Assembly: GCF_016592555.1 (NCBI RefSeq)
Contig: NZ_AP014546.1
Location: 2,180,501 to 2,244,500, forward strand
Direction: 5' to 3'
From: Neptunomonas japonica JAMM 1380
Lineage (GTDB): Bacteria > Pseudomonadota > Gammaproteobacteria > Pseudomonadales > Balneatricaceae
Length of the DNA: 64,000 nt
Below are positions 26,879-37,134 of the stretch, piece after piece (the first letter of the stretch is position 1; each line of letters begins with the position of its first letter). The notes under the pieces were generated by a model. That model was not told the DNA's origin. It did not search any database and worked only from the letters and a program-made list of their open reading frames with translations. Position numbers and translations under genes: made by a program.

Positions 26879-28147
26879 CTACCGCTTAACAACTGACAAA
26901 GCCTCGTTTGTCGCATTACCCACGTCAGTTTTAGTATTGGCAAACAACCGTTCTAGCGTAATACCCAAATCACGTTCTTTCATTTTTTTAACATCATTTA
27001 GACAAGCATCTAAATTATTTTCCCAAGCAGTGCCATCATTACCTGTCAACAAAGGGTCCGGTATCGGCCAAGGCAAAAGGCGGCACAACTCATTTAGCGT
27101 TATAGTACTCAACCCACGTGATAGCAGATACTCACCTTGATCGGTACGCCGGATCAGGTTTTGTGACATCAGCATCTGAACATATTCATCCCAACTGGAT
27201 TGATCTAAACCACTCACTTGCTGCAATAGCTGGCCATCACTCAATGCTTGTCCAACTTTCTGCCCTTCCCACAAGCGATGTAATACGCCAACAACCGTAT
27301 GCAGATGCGACTTCTCTCGCACGCGATCTCTGGATTGATATACCGTCAATGCACGAGTCAGCTCGCACCCCATCAAAATAATAAACCAGGAAATAAAAAT
27401 CCAAACGAGGAAAAGAGGGATCGCTGCAAACGCTCCGTATATCAATTCATATGAAGGGAATTGTGTCGCATAAAAAGCAAAGCCACGTTTAGCGCTTTCA
27501 AACAAAATAGCCACCACAACCGCCCCGATAAAAGCATTTTTAAGAGGAACTTTGCAGTTAGGTACTGCCGCATAAAGTAAGGTAAATGCGGCTGCAGACA
27601 TAACAATCGGCAGCATCGTAAGTAATCTAGATTTTCCAACAAGATCTGTAGCATCAGATATGAAAGGTAGCGATGCAATATATGACGATACCAATATCCC
27701 CAAGCCTATAAGAATCGGACCGAGGCTTAAAATAGCCCAATACAACAAAAAACTAGACATACCTTTACGCTGATCTGAAACCCGCCAAATACGATTAAAT
27801 GCCACCTCAATATTACGCATCATCATGATCGACGTCACAACAAGAAACCCAACACCTACCGCTGTTAATTTTTGCGCTTGATTCGTAAAGTCTTTAAGGT
27901 AATTTTGAATCTCCTCACCCGTGGTTGGCACAAAGTTAGAAAATACCCACCCCTGAACCTGCTCTCCCACCCCCTGAAAAGAAGGTATGGCGGCTAACAT
28001 AGCAAATGACACTGTCATCAAAGGCACAACCGCAAATAACGTTGTGTATGTCAGCGCCGAGGCATTAATAACACCACCGTTGCCGAGAAATTGACGTAGT
28101 AAATAACGTAAAAAACGTACTGCTGGAAAATCCAGTAACCCACTCAT
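26879..28147 (-). CDS. YihY/BrkB family inner-membrane protein
   Basis: 422 residues. About six membrane helices occupy residues 30-270 (for example FFLVTSIMMM, AILSLGPILIGLGIL and LFLVWIFISWFIILMGCELT), followed by a soluble C-terminal domain of about 150 residues. Hallmark segments include GALTYTTLFAVVPLM-like ALTYTTLFAVVPLMTV and the NIEVAFNRIWRV stretch. The family was once called RNase BN but is not the ribonuclease; its role is unknown. Longer than E. coli YihY (290), as expected for forms with a winged-helix-like extension. Confidence 0.88.
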   Translation of the reverse strand: MSGLLDFPAVRFLRYLLRQFLGNGGVINASALTYTTLFAVVPLMTVSFAMLAAIPSFQGVGEQVQGWVFSNFVPTTGEEIQNYLKDFTNQAQKLTAVGVGFLVVTSIMMMRNIEVAFNRIWRVSDQRKGMSSFLLYWAILSLGPILIGLGILVSSYIASLPFISDATDLVGKSRLLTMLPIVMSAAAFTLLYAAVPNCKVPLKNAFIGAVVVAILFESAKRGFAFYATQFPSYELIYGAFAAIPLFLVWIFISWFIILMGCELTRALTVYQSRDRVREKSHLHTVVGVLHRLWEGQKVGQALSDGQLLQQVSGLDQSSWDEYVQMLMSQNLIRRTDQGEYLLSRGLSTITLNELCRLLPWPIPDPLLTGNDGTAWENNLDACLNDVKKMKERDLGITLERLFANTKTDVGNATNEALSVVKR

Positions 28148-28267
28148 TTAACGATTCCTTACAATAAAACTTTTATGATGAGCCTTTGTTGCGCCTTCTT
28201 AGACGTATACAATAACGGCTTTATCACTTTAATGGCTGTTTTATAACAGTTTGCACGGGAAATCAGA

Positions 28268-28618
28268 ATGAGCCAAGTGACAATCTACCATAATCCTCGC
28301 TGTTCAAAATCACGCCAGACACTAGAGCTGATTAAAGAGCAAGGGATCGATCCAGATATCCGCGAATACCTGAAAGAAGCCCCTTCTGCGGCAGAGCTGA
28401 ATCAAGTTCTCATCTCGCTTGGCATAAGTGCACGTGAATTATTACGTAAAAACGAGCAAGAATATAAAGATAACAACCTTAGTAACCCAGAACTTAGTGA
28501 TGCACAGATCATTGAAGTGATGGTCGCTAATCCAAAACTGATTGAACGCCCTATTGTATTCAAAAACGGCCAAGCACGCATCGGACGCCCGCCAGAGTCT
28601 GTGCTGGAGATATTATAA
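28268..28618 (+). CDS. arsC: Arsenate reductase (glutaredoxin type), ArsC/YfgD-like
   Basis: 116 residues in the ArsC/Spx thioredoxin fold. The catalytic Cys is in IYHNPRCSKSRQTLEL and the conserved RP in LIERPIVFKNGQARIGRPPE. It has no cluster of other arsenic genes nearby. In related genomes this YfgD-like form lies next to wrbA, as here. I am less sure that arsenate is its physiological substrate than of the fold. wrbA starts directly after its stop. Confidence 0.85.
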   Translation: MSQVTIYHNPRCSKSRQTLELIKEQGIDPDIREYLKEAPSAAELNQVLISLGISARELLRKNEQEYKDNNLSNPELSDAQIIEVMVANPKLIERPIVFKNGQARIGRPPESVLEIL

Positions 28619-29227
<609 letters not shown>

Positions 29228-29241
29228 GCACAGGACCTTTG

Positions 29242-29637
29242 ATGGAAAACCTACGTAAAAAAGCACGCATCACACGCGTCATCACCATCGCCAGCTATGT
29301 GGGATTAATGCTGTTATTCACCCTCTGGTATATGGTGATTCATCCTTTAGAAACGGGAAAACCTTGGGTCATATGGGCGGTTCATGTATTGCCATTAGCC
29401 GGTTTTATCCCTGCTATCATATCGGGAAACCCGCGCAGCCATGCATGGCTTTGCTTTGTACTGCTGATCTATTTTATTGAAGCCGTTTTAGCAACAACAA
29501 TGAGTCTAGAAACTCGTAGTTTTGGCATTGCCTATACGCTACTGGTTAGTACATTGTTTACTGCAGCCATGATGTATATTCGTTGGCAGAGCCGATACAC
29601 TCGCTCATCTCGCGAGTCTGAGCCAGCACCTAAATAG
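29242..29637 (+). CDS. DUF2069 membrane protein
   Basis: 131 residues with four predicted membrane helices (YVGLMLLFTLWYMVI, WAVHVLPLAGFIPAII, WLCFVLLIYFIEAV, IAYTLLVSTLFTAAMMYI) and a basic tail. It matches DUF2069, which is commonly next to wrbA in gammaproteobacteria. Function unknown. AGGA at 29232-29235 supports the ATG at 29242 rather than the TTG one codon upstream. Confidence 0.8.
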   Translation: MENLRKKARITRVITIASYVGLMLLFTLWYMVIHPLETGKPWVIWAVHVLPLAGFIPAIISGNPRSHAWLCFVLLIYFIEAVLATTMSLETRSFGIAYTLLVSTLFTAAMMYIRWQSRYTRSSRESEPAPK

Positions 29638-29638
29638 C

Positions 29639-31315
29639 ATGTTTGATCCTTCAAAAATCAGGCGCGATTTTCCTATATTATCAAGCAGAATCAATGGGCA
29701 ACCATTGATTTACCTTGATAATGCAGCGACAACCCAAAAGCCACGCGCTGTTATTGATAACCTATCACGCTTTTATAAGTCCGCTAACAGTAATGTCCAC
29801 AGAGGCTCACATACACTTTCAAACAGAGCAACAAGCGAATTTGAAGCCGCTCGTGAGCAAGTAGCAAGCGTAATTAACGCACCTTACACAGAAGAGGTTA
29901 TTTGGACACGCGGGGCGACCGAAGCTGCCAATTTAATTGCACAATCCTACGCTGATTCAATATTGCTTCCTGACGATACTATTTTACTCTCTGTCATGGA
30001 GCACCACGCCAATATTGTGCCTTGGCAACAAGTCGCTCAAAAGAGGCATGCGCATGTTGCGGTGATACCTTTAACACCAGCAGGCGAACTAGATCTAGCA
30101 AAGTACCAACAACTACTGATTAAACATCGTCCTAAAATTGTTACTGTCACTCATGTATCTAATGCTCTAGGTGTTATAAACCCGGTAGAAAAAATCACAG
30201 AAATGGCCAAATCAGTCGGCGCGACTGTCGTTATAGATGGCGCACAAGCGATTGCACATGAGCTAGTTGATGTTCAAAGCATTGGGTGCGACTTCTACTT
30301 CTTTTCAGGGCATAAATGCTATGGCCCAACAGGTATTGGAGCACTTTGGGGGAAAAAAGCATTACTTGAACAGATGCCTCCTTGGCAATGCGGCGGCGAG
30401 ATGATTGAGAAAGTCAGCTTTGCTGGTACTACTTTCAACCGCATCCCCTTTAAATTTGAAGCCGGCACTCCTCCCATTGCTGACGCAATAGCACTGGCAG
30501 AAGCGTTAAAATACCTAACTAACCTAGACCGCAACGCGGTGGCTGCGCATGAAAAAAATCTCAGAGAGCATGCTATCCAGCACTGCCAACACATTGATGG
30601 CATAACACTACTGGCAACAGAGCCTGATAATGTCGGTATTTTATCATTCATGGTTGAAGGTGTGCATAATCAGGACTTAGCAACGTTACTAGACCAGTCT
30701 GGAGTTGCTGTTCGAAGTGGACACCACTGCACTATGCCCCTTATGGAATATTTAGGCTGTAGCGGCACAGTGCGCGCCTCATTTGCTTTATATAACAGCC
30801 AAGCAGAAGTAATTCGTTTTGCCGAAGTGCTGCAAGACTGTATTACACAACTGAGAGATAAAACTGCAACCGATATCGCTAAACCCTCAGAAAATAGCCT
30901 TCTGTCTTATTGTGAAACAGAGAATCATCAACTTCTCGTTGAAAAACTAAACTCCGCAACGGGCTGGCAAGCTCGCTTTGATTTACTTCTGAGCACAGGG
31001 AAAAAGCTACCTATACTCCCTAGCCATTACAAAACTGATGAGCACCGCATCGCAGGCTGTGAATCGAATGTATGGCTTATTGCACAACAGCAAGCAGACC
31101 TGTCTTGGCAGTTTGCGATCGATTCAGATGCAAAATTAATGCGTGGTATTATTTATCTAATTATGTCTGCCGTTCAACACCAAACAAGCCAATCCATTCA
31201 AGCCCTGCAATCCGAAAAACTATTACAGTCATGCAAGTTAACTAGCTACTTAAGCCCTTCACGAACCAATGGCGTGCAAGCAATCATTAACCAGATAAAA
31301 CATCTAGCCCAATAA
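29639..31315 (+). CDS. Fused cysteine desulfurase and SufE-like protein
   Basis: 558 residues made of two parts. Residues 1-410 are a SufS/CsdA cysteine desulfurase: PLP Lys in FFSGHKCYGPTG, active Cys in VRSGHHCTMP, and length of a typical CsdA. Residues 425-558 are a SufE/CsdE-like sulfur acceptor: WQARFDLLLSTGKKLP, the acceptor Cys in HRIAGCESNVWL, and SPSRTNG near the end. E. coli has CsdA and CsdE as separate genes; here one reading frame encodes both, presumably so that persulfide is passed between domains. Residues 411-424 would be the linker. It directly follows the DUF2069 gene (one base apart). Confidence 0.93.
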   Translation: MFDPSKIRRDFPILSSRINGQPLIYLDNAATTQKPRAVIDNLSRFYKSANSNVHRGSHTLSNRATSEFEAAREQVASVINAPYTEEVIWTRGATEAANLIAQSYADSILLPDDTILLSVMEHHANIVPWQQVAQKRHAHVAVIPLTPAGELDLAKYQQLLIKHRPKIVTVTHVSNALGVINPVEKITEMAKSVGATVVIDGAQAIAHELVDVQSIGCDFYFFSGHKCYGPTGIGALWGKKALLEQMPPWQCGGEMIEKVSFAGTTFNRIPFKFEAGTPPIADAIALAEALKYLTNLDRNAVAAHEKNLREHAIQHCQHIDGITLLATEPDNVGILSFMVEGVHNQDLATLLDQSGVAVRSGHHCTMPLMEYLGCSGTVRASFALYNSQAEVIRFAEVLQDCITQLRDKTATDIAKPSENSLLSYCETENHQLLVEKLNSATGWQARFDLLLSTGKKLPILPSHYKTDEHRIAGCESNVWLIAQQQADLSWQFAIDSDAKLMRGIIYLIMSAVQHQTSQSIQALQSEKLLQSCKLTSYLSPSRTNGVQAIINQIKHLAQ

Positions 31316-31501
31316 ATACTTTAACCGCATTGTTTATACTAAGCGTTCCAGCTCTTGATCTTTACGCAGCAATAACAGAAGATTCTGTATAGCGCTCTTA
31401 GCACTAATAACAATAAAAGAACTTAAAAAAGAACAACTAAGCCAGCTCTACTCTTTACCAAATACAGCACACTCATTCACTCTCAACAAAGCGATAGCAC
31501 C

Positions 31502-32425
31502 ATGAATCTTAACGATGTAAGCCTTTTTATTCGCATTGTTGAAACAGGAAGCTTTACCTCTGCTGCAGAAAGCCTAGGCATTCAAAAATCGACTATCAGC
31601 CGCCGTATCGCTCAACTTGAAGATGAGCTAGGCGTACGCCTATTACAAAGAACAACGCGTAAATTAAAACTCACGGGCGATGGCGAAGAGTTATTTGCTC
31701 GCTGTCAGCCTCTTATTAATGAACTAGATACCGCGAAAGACCATCTATCCGCCACCCAAAACAACCCTCGAGGACGCTTACGCATCACGATGCCATCAGA
31801 GCTGGGGGTTTTCATGATGAACGAGGTCGTTGGTACTTTCATGAAACGCTACCCTCAAATTATGCTTGAGGTAGAGCTGAGCACCCGGGTGATTGATCTG
31901 ATCGAAGAAGGTATAGATTTAGCTATTCGTGTTGGCGAACTTGCAGATTCAAGTCTTATCGCTCGCCGTGTCGCTAGCGTTTCACGAGGCCTATACGCCT
32001 CGCCTGCCTACCTTGCCAAGCATGGCACACCCAAAACCCCTGATGACCTTCAAAACCATGAATGCTATGGAATATTAAAAGCCATCGAACACTGGGAGTT
32101 TGCCAATTGGGATGAAGCCGTCGAAGTGACGGGGCATTTAAAAGCAAATAGCATCAGCTTTATTCGCGAGCTGCTACTACAAGATATGGGCATTGCAAGG
32201 ATGCCTCGAGTGTTCTGTTGTAACAACGTGCAACAAGGAAATCTTGTTGAAGTTCTAAGTGAGTACTCCCCCCCTCCCATCGAAGTTAACGCCCTCTACC
32301 CTAGCCGCAGGCACTTGAACCCTAAAGTCAGATTATTCATCGATCACATGATGGAGATGATTGGCGACCACCCTTGGGCTAGCGAGCAAATGGTCACCCC
32401 CATATCTAACCATAATCATGATTAA
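31502..32425 (+). CDS. LysR family transcriptional regulator
   Basis: 307 residues. The LysR helix-turn-helix occupies about 1-60 (LFIRIVETGSFTSAAESLGIQKSTISRRIAQLEDELGVRLLQR) and the substrate-binding domain follows. Its ligand and targets are unknown; the neighbouring genes in the forward direction are the PEP-CTERM gene and the PHA locus, but no link is shown. Confidence 0.93.
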   Translation: MNLNDVSLFIRIVETGSFTSAAESLGIQKSTISRRIAQLEDELGVRLLQRTTRKLKLTGDGEELFARCQPLINELDTAKDHLSATQNNPRGRLRITMPSELGVFMMNEVVGTFMKRYPQIMLEVELSTRVIDLIEEGIDLAIRVGELADSSLIARRVASVSRGLYASPAYLAKHGTPKTPDDLQNHECYGILKAIEHWEFANWDEAVEVTGHLKANSISFIRELLLQDMGIARMPRVFCCNNVQQGNLVEVLSEYSPPPIEVNALYPSRRHLNPKVRLFIDHMMEMIGDHPWASEQMVTPISNHNHD

Positions 32426-32538
32426 AAAAAGAAAAACAGCTAACTTCTAAATATAGACCACTTTGAAACATATGTATGATTAATCGCCATAGTTAATTAT
32501 AATATCAATCATTATTAAATGGACTTTAGGTGATCACA

Positions 32539-33261
32539 TTGAAAAATAAAATATTAGGTACTCTAAGCCTTTTATCTATTTTGGCAGTACAACCTGCTAA
32601 TGCAGCCTTTATTACTGATATTTCAAGTTTAACAGGTGCCGTCAACCTGATAGATTTCAGTGAGTTTACCGGAAGCAACCAGCACCATAGAGTAAATGGC
32701 CCAATAAATATTGGTACACCGATCGGTGAAAACATTGAAGTTTCAACCGCGCAGGACCCTCTAGACCTCTGGTTAACAAATACAACTTGGGATCTTAGTA
32801 ATAACCAAGAGTGGAACTCAGGTAGAAACGGATTTTTAGGCATATCTCAGCCTGATAACGTCAATGTTTTTCCTGTGAGAATAGATTTTAACTCAGGCAA
32901 CATCTCTAGTTTTGGCTTTTTCATGAACTATTTCTCTAGAAGAGATGCCAACAATGGTGTTGTTAGTCTAAGCGCATTCGATTCTGGCTCAACATTATTG
33001 GAAGAGTTTGTAATTAACGGATCTGACAGCACCAGCATTAACACGCCTAGCAGCAATAATGACGGAGCATTCAGAGGGATCAAGCGAGACAATGCCGATA
33101 TTGCTTATATTGAGCTACTCGGGTTCCACGCTGTCTTTGACGATCTGCAATTCACCCGTGCTGGAACTAGCTCTGTTCCAGAACCAGGCAGCATCTTATT
33201 GCTAATGCTTGGGCTTGCCGGTATTCGTGCATCAGCACGAAACAGCAAAAAAACGCACTAA
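32539..33261 (+). CDS. PEP-CTERM sorting domain protein
   Basis: This protein of about 240 residues has a signal peptide (MKNKILGTLSLLSILAVQPANA) and a mature extracellular-type beta-rich region. It ends in the PEP-CTERM sorting signal: VPEPGSILLLMLGLAGIRA then a basic tail RNSKK. This signal is cut by an exosortase. The likely start is TTG 32539, nine bases after an AGG, rather than the GTG at 32530, which the AGG would overlap. Role unknown, but such proteins are often secreted into the extracellular polysaccharide matrix. An exosortase gene (xrt) is not in the window. Confidence 0.85.
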   Translation: MKNKILGTLSLLSILAVQPANAAFITDISSLTGAVNLIDFSEFTGSNQHHRVNGPINIGTPIGENIEVSTAQDPLDLWLTNTTWDLSNNQEWNSGRNGFLGISQPDNVNVFPVRIDFNSGNISSFGFFMNYFSRRDANNGVVSLSAFDSGSTLLEEFVINGSDSTSINTPSSNNDGAFRGIKRDNADIAYIELLGFHAVFDDLQFTRAGTSSVPEPGSILLLMLGLAGIRASARNSKKTH

Positions 33262-33286
33262 ATACTCTTTAGGGTAGCGCTTTTTA

Positions 33287-33313
33287 CGGTATAGCTTCTA
33301 AGAAGCTATACCG
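33287..33313. repeat. 27-base perfect palindrome
   Basis: CGGTATAGCTTCT-a-AGAAGCTATACCG, 13-base arms with a one-base centre, lies just after the PEP-CTERM gene. It could form a hairpin and serve as a terminator for the minus strand (T5 on the complement is missing; an A-rich run lies on the other side), or be a protein-binding site. Confidence 0.7.
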
Positions 33314-33550
33314 AGACCGTCGTGTATTTTCTACACATTGCCTTCAACCACAATACTACTACCGGCATAACACACTCCCGCCTCCAGCACTTACAATCGA
33401 TAGGCATGCCATGAAGTAAGTTAGCGTACTTACATACTTTTTCCATCCTCAACGCAGCATCATTAATCGCGCCAACCTGCACGTTAAAGGCTATACTTCA
33501 TACCCTTCCCGTTCACGACTTTGTATTAGCGATGCGGCCCACAGGATTTT

Positions 33551-34411
33551 ATGGATACCAACACACTATCAGCTTTTATTGCTGTTGCTGAAAGCCATTC
33601 TTTTTCACTGGCTGCGCAACAGCTTTTCATCACACAATCCGCTGTTAGCAAACGCATAGCCACATTGGAAGAGCAACTGAATCAAAAGCTATTTGATAGA
33701 ATTGGTCGAAAAGTCACGCTGACAGAAGCAGGCCGTGAGCTCCTCCCCAAAGCAAAGACTATCGTCAATGCAATTAAAGATGCGGGGCGTGCTATGGGAA
33801 ATTTGTCCGGTGTTGTAAAGGGCCCTTTATCACTTGCAGCAAGCCATCATATTAGCTTACATAGACTACCTCCCATCTTGCGCCGGTTTACCAAAGAGTA
33901 CCCAGAAGTACAGTTAAGCTTACGCTTTGATGAATCTGAAATTGCCTACAATAGTGTGCTACATGGAGATCTTGAGTTAGCATTAATTACACTAGCCCCT
34001 AAGCCTGATCCAGCGATCCATTCAAAATCGATATGGGTGGACCAACTAAAGTATGTTGTCGCACAAGATCACCCCCTTGCTAGTCAAAAAACGGTGAGTC
34101 TTGAAGAACTCACTCACTACTCGGCTATACTTCCTGGCGCATCAACATTTACACAGCAGATTGTGGCTGAGCAATTTCAAAAGAAATCTCTTAACCTAAA
34201 TGTTGCAATATCAACCAATTACCTTGATACGATCCGTATGATGGTGAGTATAGGGCTAGGCTGGAGTCTGTTACCAGAAACGATGATTGATAAGTCACTC
34301 ACGGTACTAGAAACAGGTTCAGAGCCGATTAAGCGTCACCTAGGCTATATACATCATCGAGATAGAACACTCTCGAATGCAGCCAGCAAGCTAGTTGATA
34401 TGCTATCTTAA
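33551..34411 (+). CDS. LysR family transcriptional regulator
   Basis: 286 residues with the LysR N-terminal HTH (FIAVAESHSFSLAAQQLFITQSAVSKRIATLEEQLNQKLFDR) and a substrate domain typical of the CysB/CbbR-like form. It precedes phaE on the same strand by about 70 bases and may regulate PHA genes or be unrelated. Confidence 0.92.
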   Translation: MDTNTLSAFIAVAESHSFSLAAQQLFITQSAVSKRIATLEEQLNQKLFDRIGRKVTLTEAGRELLPKAKTIVNAIKDAGRAMGNLSGVVKGPLSLAASHHISLHRLPPILRRFTKEYPEVQLSLRFDESEIAYNSVLHGDLELALITLAPKPDPAIHSKSIWVDQLKYVVAQDHPLASQKTVSLEELTHYSAILPGASTFTQQIVAEQFQKKSLNLNVAISTNYLDTIRMMVSIGLGWSLLPETMIDKSLTVLETGSEPIKRHLGYIHHRDRTLSNAASKLVDMLS

Positions 34412-34483
34412 TCTTTATGGCTATTCATAATCTAAGTTAGCTCTATTACACTCCCTATATTAAGTATGATTTGAGGTAGACGC

Positions 34484-35491
34484 GTGCCTAGTGAGAAAAA
34501 TGACCCCATGCAGGCGCTACTTGAACAGCAGCAAGCTCTTTTCAAACAGTGGATTGATGAGCAAACAACACGTGCGACTTGTGAAAACACTCCCCCTCCT
34601 CATGAGTCACGGGATTTAGCGCGTATCTCAGCAATCCTTGCAACACAAACGACTGAGTTTCTACGCTTTGGTAAAACAATACTTGAGCATACCGATAAAA
34701 ACGCCTCAAACAGCAGTACATTGAAAGCCACTATTGAAGGCCCACTTAAACAGTTTCGGGATTTTGTGCAACAACAAACTGGAGAAGCCTTGCTCAAGCA
34801 GTGGGAACTACCTGAAAATATTGCAGCCCTATTTAGAACCCACAGCTTTAGTGATGACCTTTTATTTGAAAACCCCTATATTAGCGGACTGAAAAGCTTA
34901 CTTAATACCCCTTCTGTCGGAACAACGCATGAGTTTCAGAAAAACACACGCGACGGGATTAAGCTTCTCCTTGAGTACCAAGACGCATTAGCAGAGTATA
35001 TTGAGCAATATAGCCAAATAAACCTGCACGCCAGCAATTCACTCATGCAAGTACTCGCACAAGGCCAAAAGCGCGTAGAAACACTTGGAGAACTCCACAA
35101 CCTTTGGGTAAATTGTTACGAAGCAGCATACTCAAAGTGCCTTTATACTCAACAATACCAGCGAAGTCATGGCAGAGTATCCAATGCACTTATGCATTTA
35201 CGTAAATATGCACAAGATATGCGTGATATTCAGTTCGAGACAGCCGGGCTAGCCACGCGTCAAGGTTTAGATACAGTCCTACAGCGCCAGCATGCTTTAC
35301 GCAAAGATATGCGCAAAATGCACAAAGCTCTCGCTGATATAAAAGAAGCGCAAAATCAAACATTAATCTCTGAGTTAAAAAGCACTGTCCAACAACTTTC
35401 TTCAGATATAAGTTACCTTAAACAAGAACTATCTGAGCTAAAATCCTCAACATTAATACCAACCCTGGCTGCTACTGATGAAAAATCTTAA
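34484..35491 (+). CDS. phaE: PHA synthase subunit PhaE
   Basis: 335 residues of PhaE, the partner of the class III PHA synthase. It is mostly helical, with the family region around ELHNLWVNCYEAAYS and a coiled-coil tail ending in LKQELSELKSS. A GAGG at 34473-34476 supports the GTG start at 34484. The last bases overlap the phaC start by 14, so the two are translationally coupled. It stimulates PhaC to polymerise (R)-3-hydroxyacyl-CoA. Confidence 0.9.
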   Translation: MPSEKNDPMQALLEQQQALFKQWIDEQTTRATCENTPPPHESRDLARISAILATQTTEFLRFGKTILEHTDKNASNSSTLKATIEGPLKQFRDFVQQQTGEALLKQWELPENIAALFRTHSFSDDLLFENPYISGLKSLLNTPSVGTTHEFQKNTRDGIKLLLEYQDALAEYIEQYSQINLHASNSLMQVLAQGQKRVETLGELHNLWVNCYEAAYSKCLYTQQYQRSHGRVSNALMHLRKYAQDMRDIQFETAGLATRQGLDTVLQRQHALRKDMRKMHKALADIKEAQNQTLISELKSTVQQLSSDISYLKQELSELKSSTLIPTLAATDEKS

Positions 35492-36548
35492 ACTTGATCC
35501 AAACAAGATCCAAGATGAGCTCATCGACTTAGAACAGAAATTACAAAGTAGCTATGAGACGTTAAAAGGGATATCACACATTGATGTTGCACAATCGCAA
35601 GCAGTAGAAATTTTTGCTCAGGATAAACTAAAACTTTTATATTTTTCAGGCAATAAGGCTGTAGAAACGCGTTGTAAAACACCATTATTGATCACATACG
35701 CGCTCGTGAATCGTTGGTATATGATTGACCTAGAACCTAAGAAATCATTATTGAAAACGCTCAATAGTCTTGGGCTAGATGTTTACGTCATTGATTGGGG
35801 TTACCCTGACCCTGCTGACCGCTTTAACGACCTTGATGATTATATTAACGAGTATATTAATAATTGCGTTGATCAAGTTTGCCTACATGCACAAGTGAAA
35901 AAAACCAACCTACTAGGCATCTGCCAGGGGGGGACTTTAAGCCTATGCTACACTGCCATTTATGGTGATAAAATCAGTAACCTCATCACCATGGTCACTC
36001 CAGTCGATTTTCAAACAGAAACAAATCTACTTAGCTTATTGGCACGCTCGGTTGATGTAGACCTCGCCGTTTCCACTTACGGTAATATCCCTGGCGAGAT
36101 GCTCAATGATTCATATAATTCATTAATGCCAATGCGCTTAGGTATTCAAAAAAATCTAGGCATGCCTAATCACCTTCATGATGCGGAAAGCGCACTCAGC
36201 TTTCTACGCATGGAAAAGTGGATCTACGATAGCCCAGATCAAGCAGGGGAAGCATTTCGAGAGTTTATTAAGTGGTTTTTCCAAGAGAACCGTCTAATAA
36301 AAAACCAACTGAGTATTGGAGAATATCCCGTCAGGTTAGCTAACATTACCCAGCCTGTACTCAATATTTTCGGCTCTTACGATCATTTAGTACCGCCAGA
36401 TGCGTCTATTGCACTAAGACAATATATTGGAAGCAAGGACTATCAAGAAGAGGAAGTAAAAGCGGGACATATAGGCGTGTTCGTTAGCGGGAAATCACAA
36501 GCCATAGTACCCAAGAAAATTAATGACTGGCTTTTAGAAAGAGATTAA
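35478..36548 (+). CDS. phaC: PHA synthase PhaC, class III
   Basis: 356 residues, the size of a class III synthase. The lipase-box-like catalytic site is GICQGG with Cys149, the same position as in Allochromatium vinosum PhaC. The catalytic Asp is in NIFGSYDHLVPP and the His in AGHIGVFV. It polymerises (R)-3-hydroxybutyryl-CoA. It overlaps phaE by 14 bases and its product needs PhaE for activity. Confidence 0.95.
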   Translation: MKNLKLDPNKIQDELIDLEQKLQSSYETLKGISHIDVAQSQAVEIFAQDKLKLLYFSGNKAVETRCKTPLLITYALVNRWYMIDLEPKKSLLKTLNSLGLDVYVIDWGYPDPADRFNDLDDYINEYINNCVDQVCLHAQVKKTNLLGICQGGTLSLCYTAIYGDKISNLITMVTPVDFQTETNLLSLLARSVDVDLAVSTYGNIPGEMLNDSYNSLMPMRLGIQKNLGMPNHLHDAESALSFLRMEKWIYDSPDQAGEAFREFIKWFFQENRLIKNQLSIGEYPVRLANITQPVLNIFGSYDHLVPPDASIALRQYIGSKDYQEEEVKAGHIGVFVSGKSQAIVPKKINDWLLERD

Positions 36549-36592
36549 GGAAAGCAAGAACATACCTCACCTCCCCTAACATTTTTATGTTT

Positions 36593-37087
36593 TTACTTAT
36601 CAGAAGGCTTTTCTGAATCTTTCATACTACTTTCTGCTTCAGATGGTGCAACGCCACCTGGACCCTCGCCCGGTTTAAACATGTTCCATACTGCCATATT
36701 ACGATCAGCAATGCTGTTCATCATAGTGAGAGGGTTTGCGACTCCCATCATGGTTTGCATCTGCTCTTTAATACGGTCTTGATGCTCAAGAAATGACGCG
36801 ATACTTTGCTCTAAATACTGGCTCATCATTCCTTGCATGCTATCGCCATAAAAACGAATAAGCTGCTGTAGCACTTGATTTGTCAGCAGCGTTCCATGCC
36901 CGTCCCCTTCTTGCTCACTAATGATTTGAAGAAGAATATTTCGAGTCAGGTCATTGCCTGTTTTCGAATCGAGTACTTGAAATGCTTCGCTGCTTAAAAC
37001 CAGTTCTTTGACATCTTCAAGTGTGACATAGCAGCTACGTGAAGTATCATAAAGGCGTCGATTGGTATATTTTCGAAGAATTCGCAA
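36593..37087 (-). CDS. phaR: PHA synthesis repressor PhaR
   Basis: 164 residues. The N-terminal PHB/PHA accumulation regulator domain is RILRKYTNRRLYDTSRSCYVTLEDVKELV, and a second PhaR domain with a central coiled coil follows (MMSQYLEQSIASFLEHQ). PhaR binds PHA granules and represses phasin and its own gene. It converges on phaC. Confidence 0.92.
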   Translation of the reverse strand: MRILRKYTNRRLYDTSRSCYVTLEDVKELVLSSEAFQVLDSKTGNDLTRNILLQIISEQEGDGHGTLLTNQVLQQLIRFYGDSMQGMMSQYLEQSIASFLEHQDRIKEQMQTMMGVANPLTMMNSIADRNMAVWNMFKPGEGPGGVAPSEAESSMKDSEKPSDK

Positions 37088-37134
37088 CGTGTTCTCTCTC
37101 TCTTTTCTACAGCATCTCTAATGATGAGTAGTGA

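Noticed and set aside
26879..28147. YihY-like protein as RNase BN
   Set aside because: The old name was based on a mapping error; the protein is a multi-pass membrane protein and lacks nuclease motifs.
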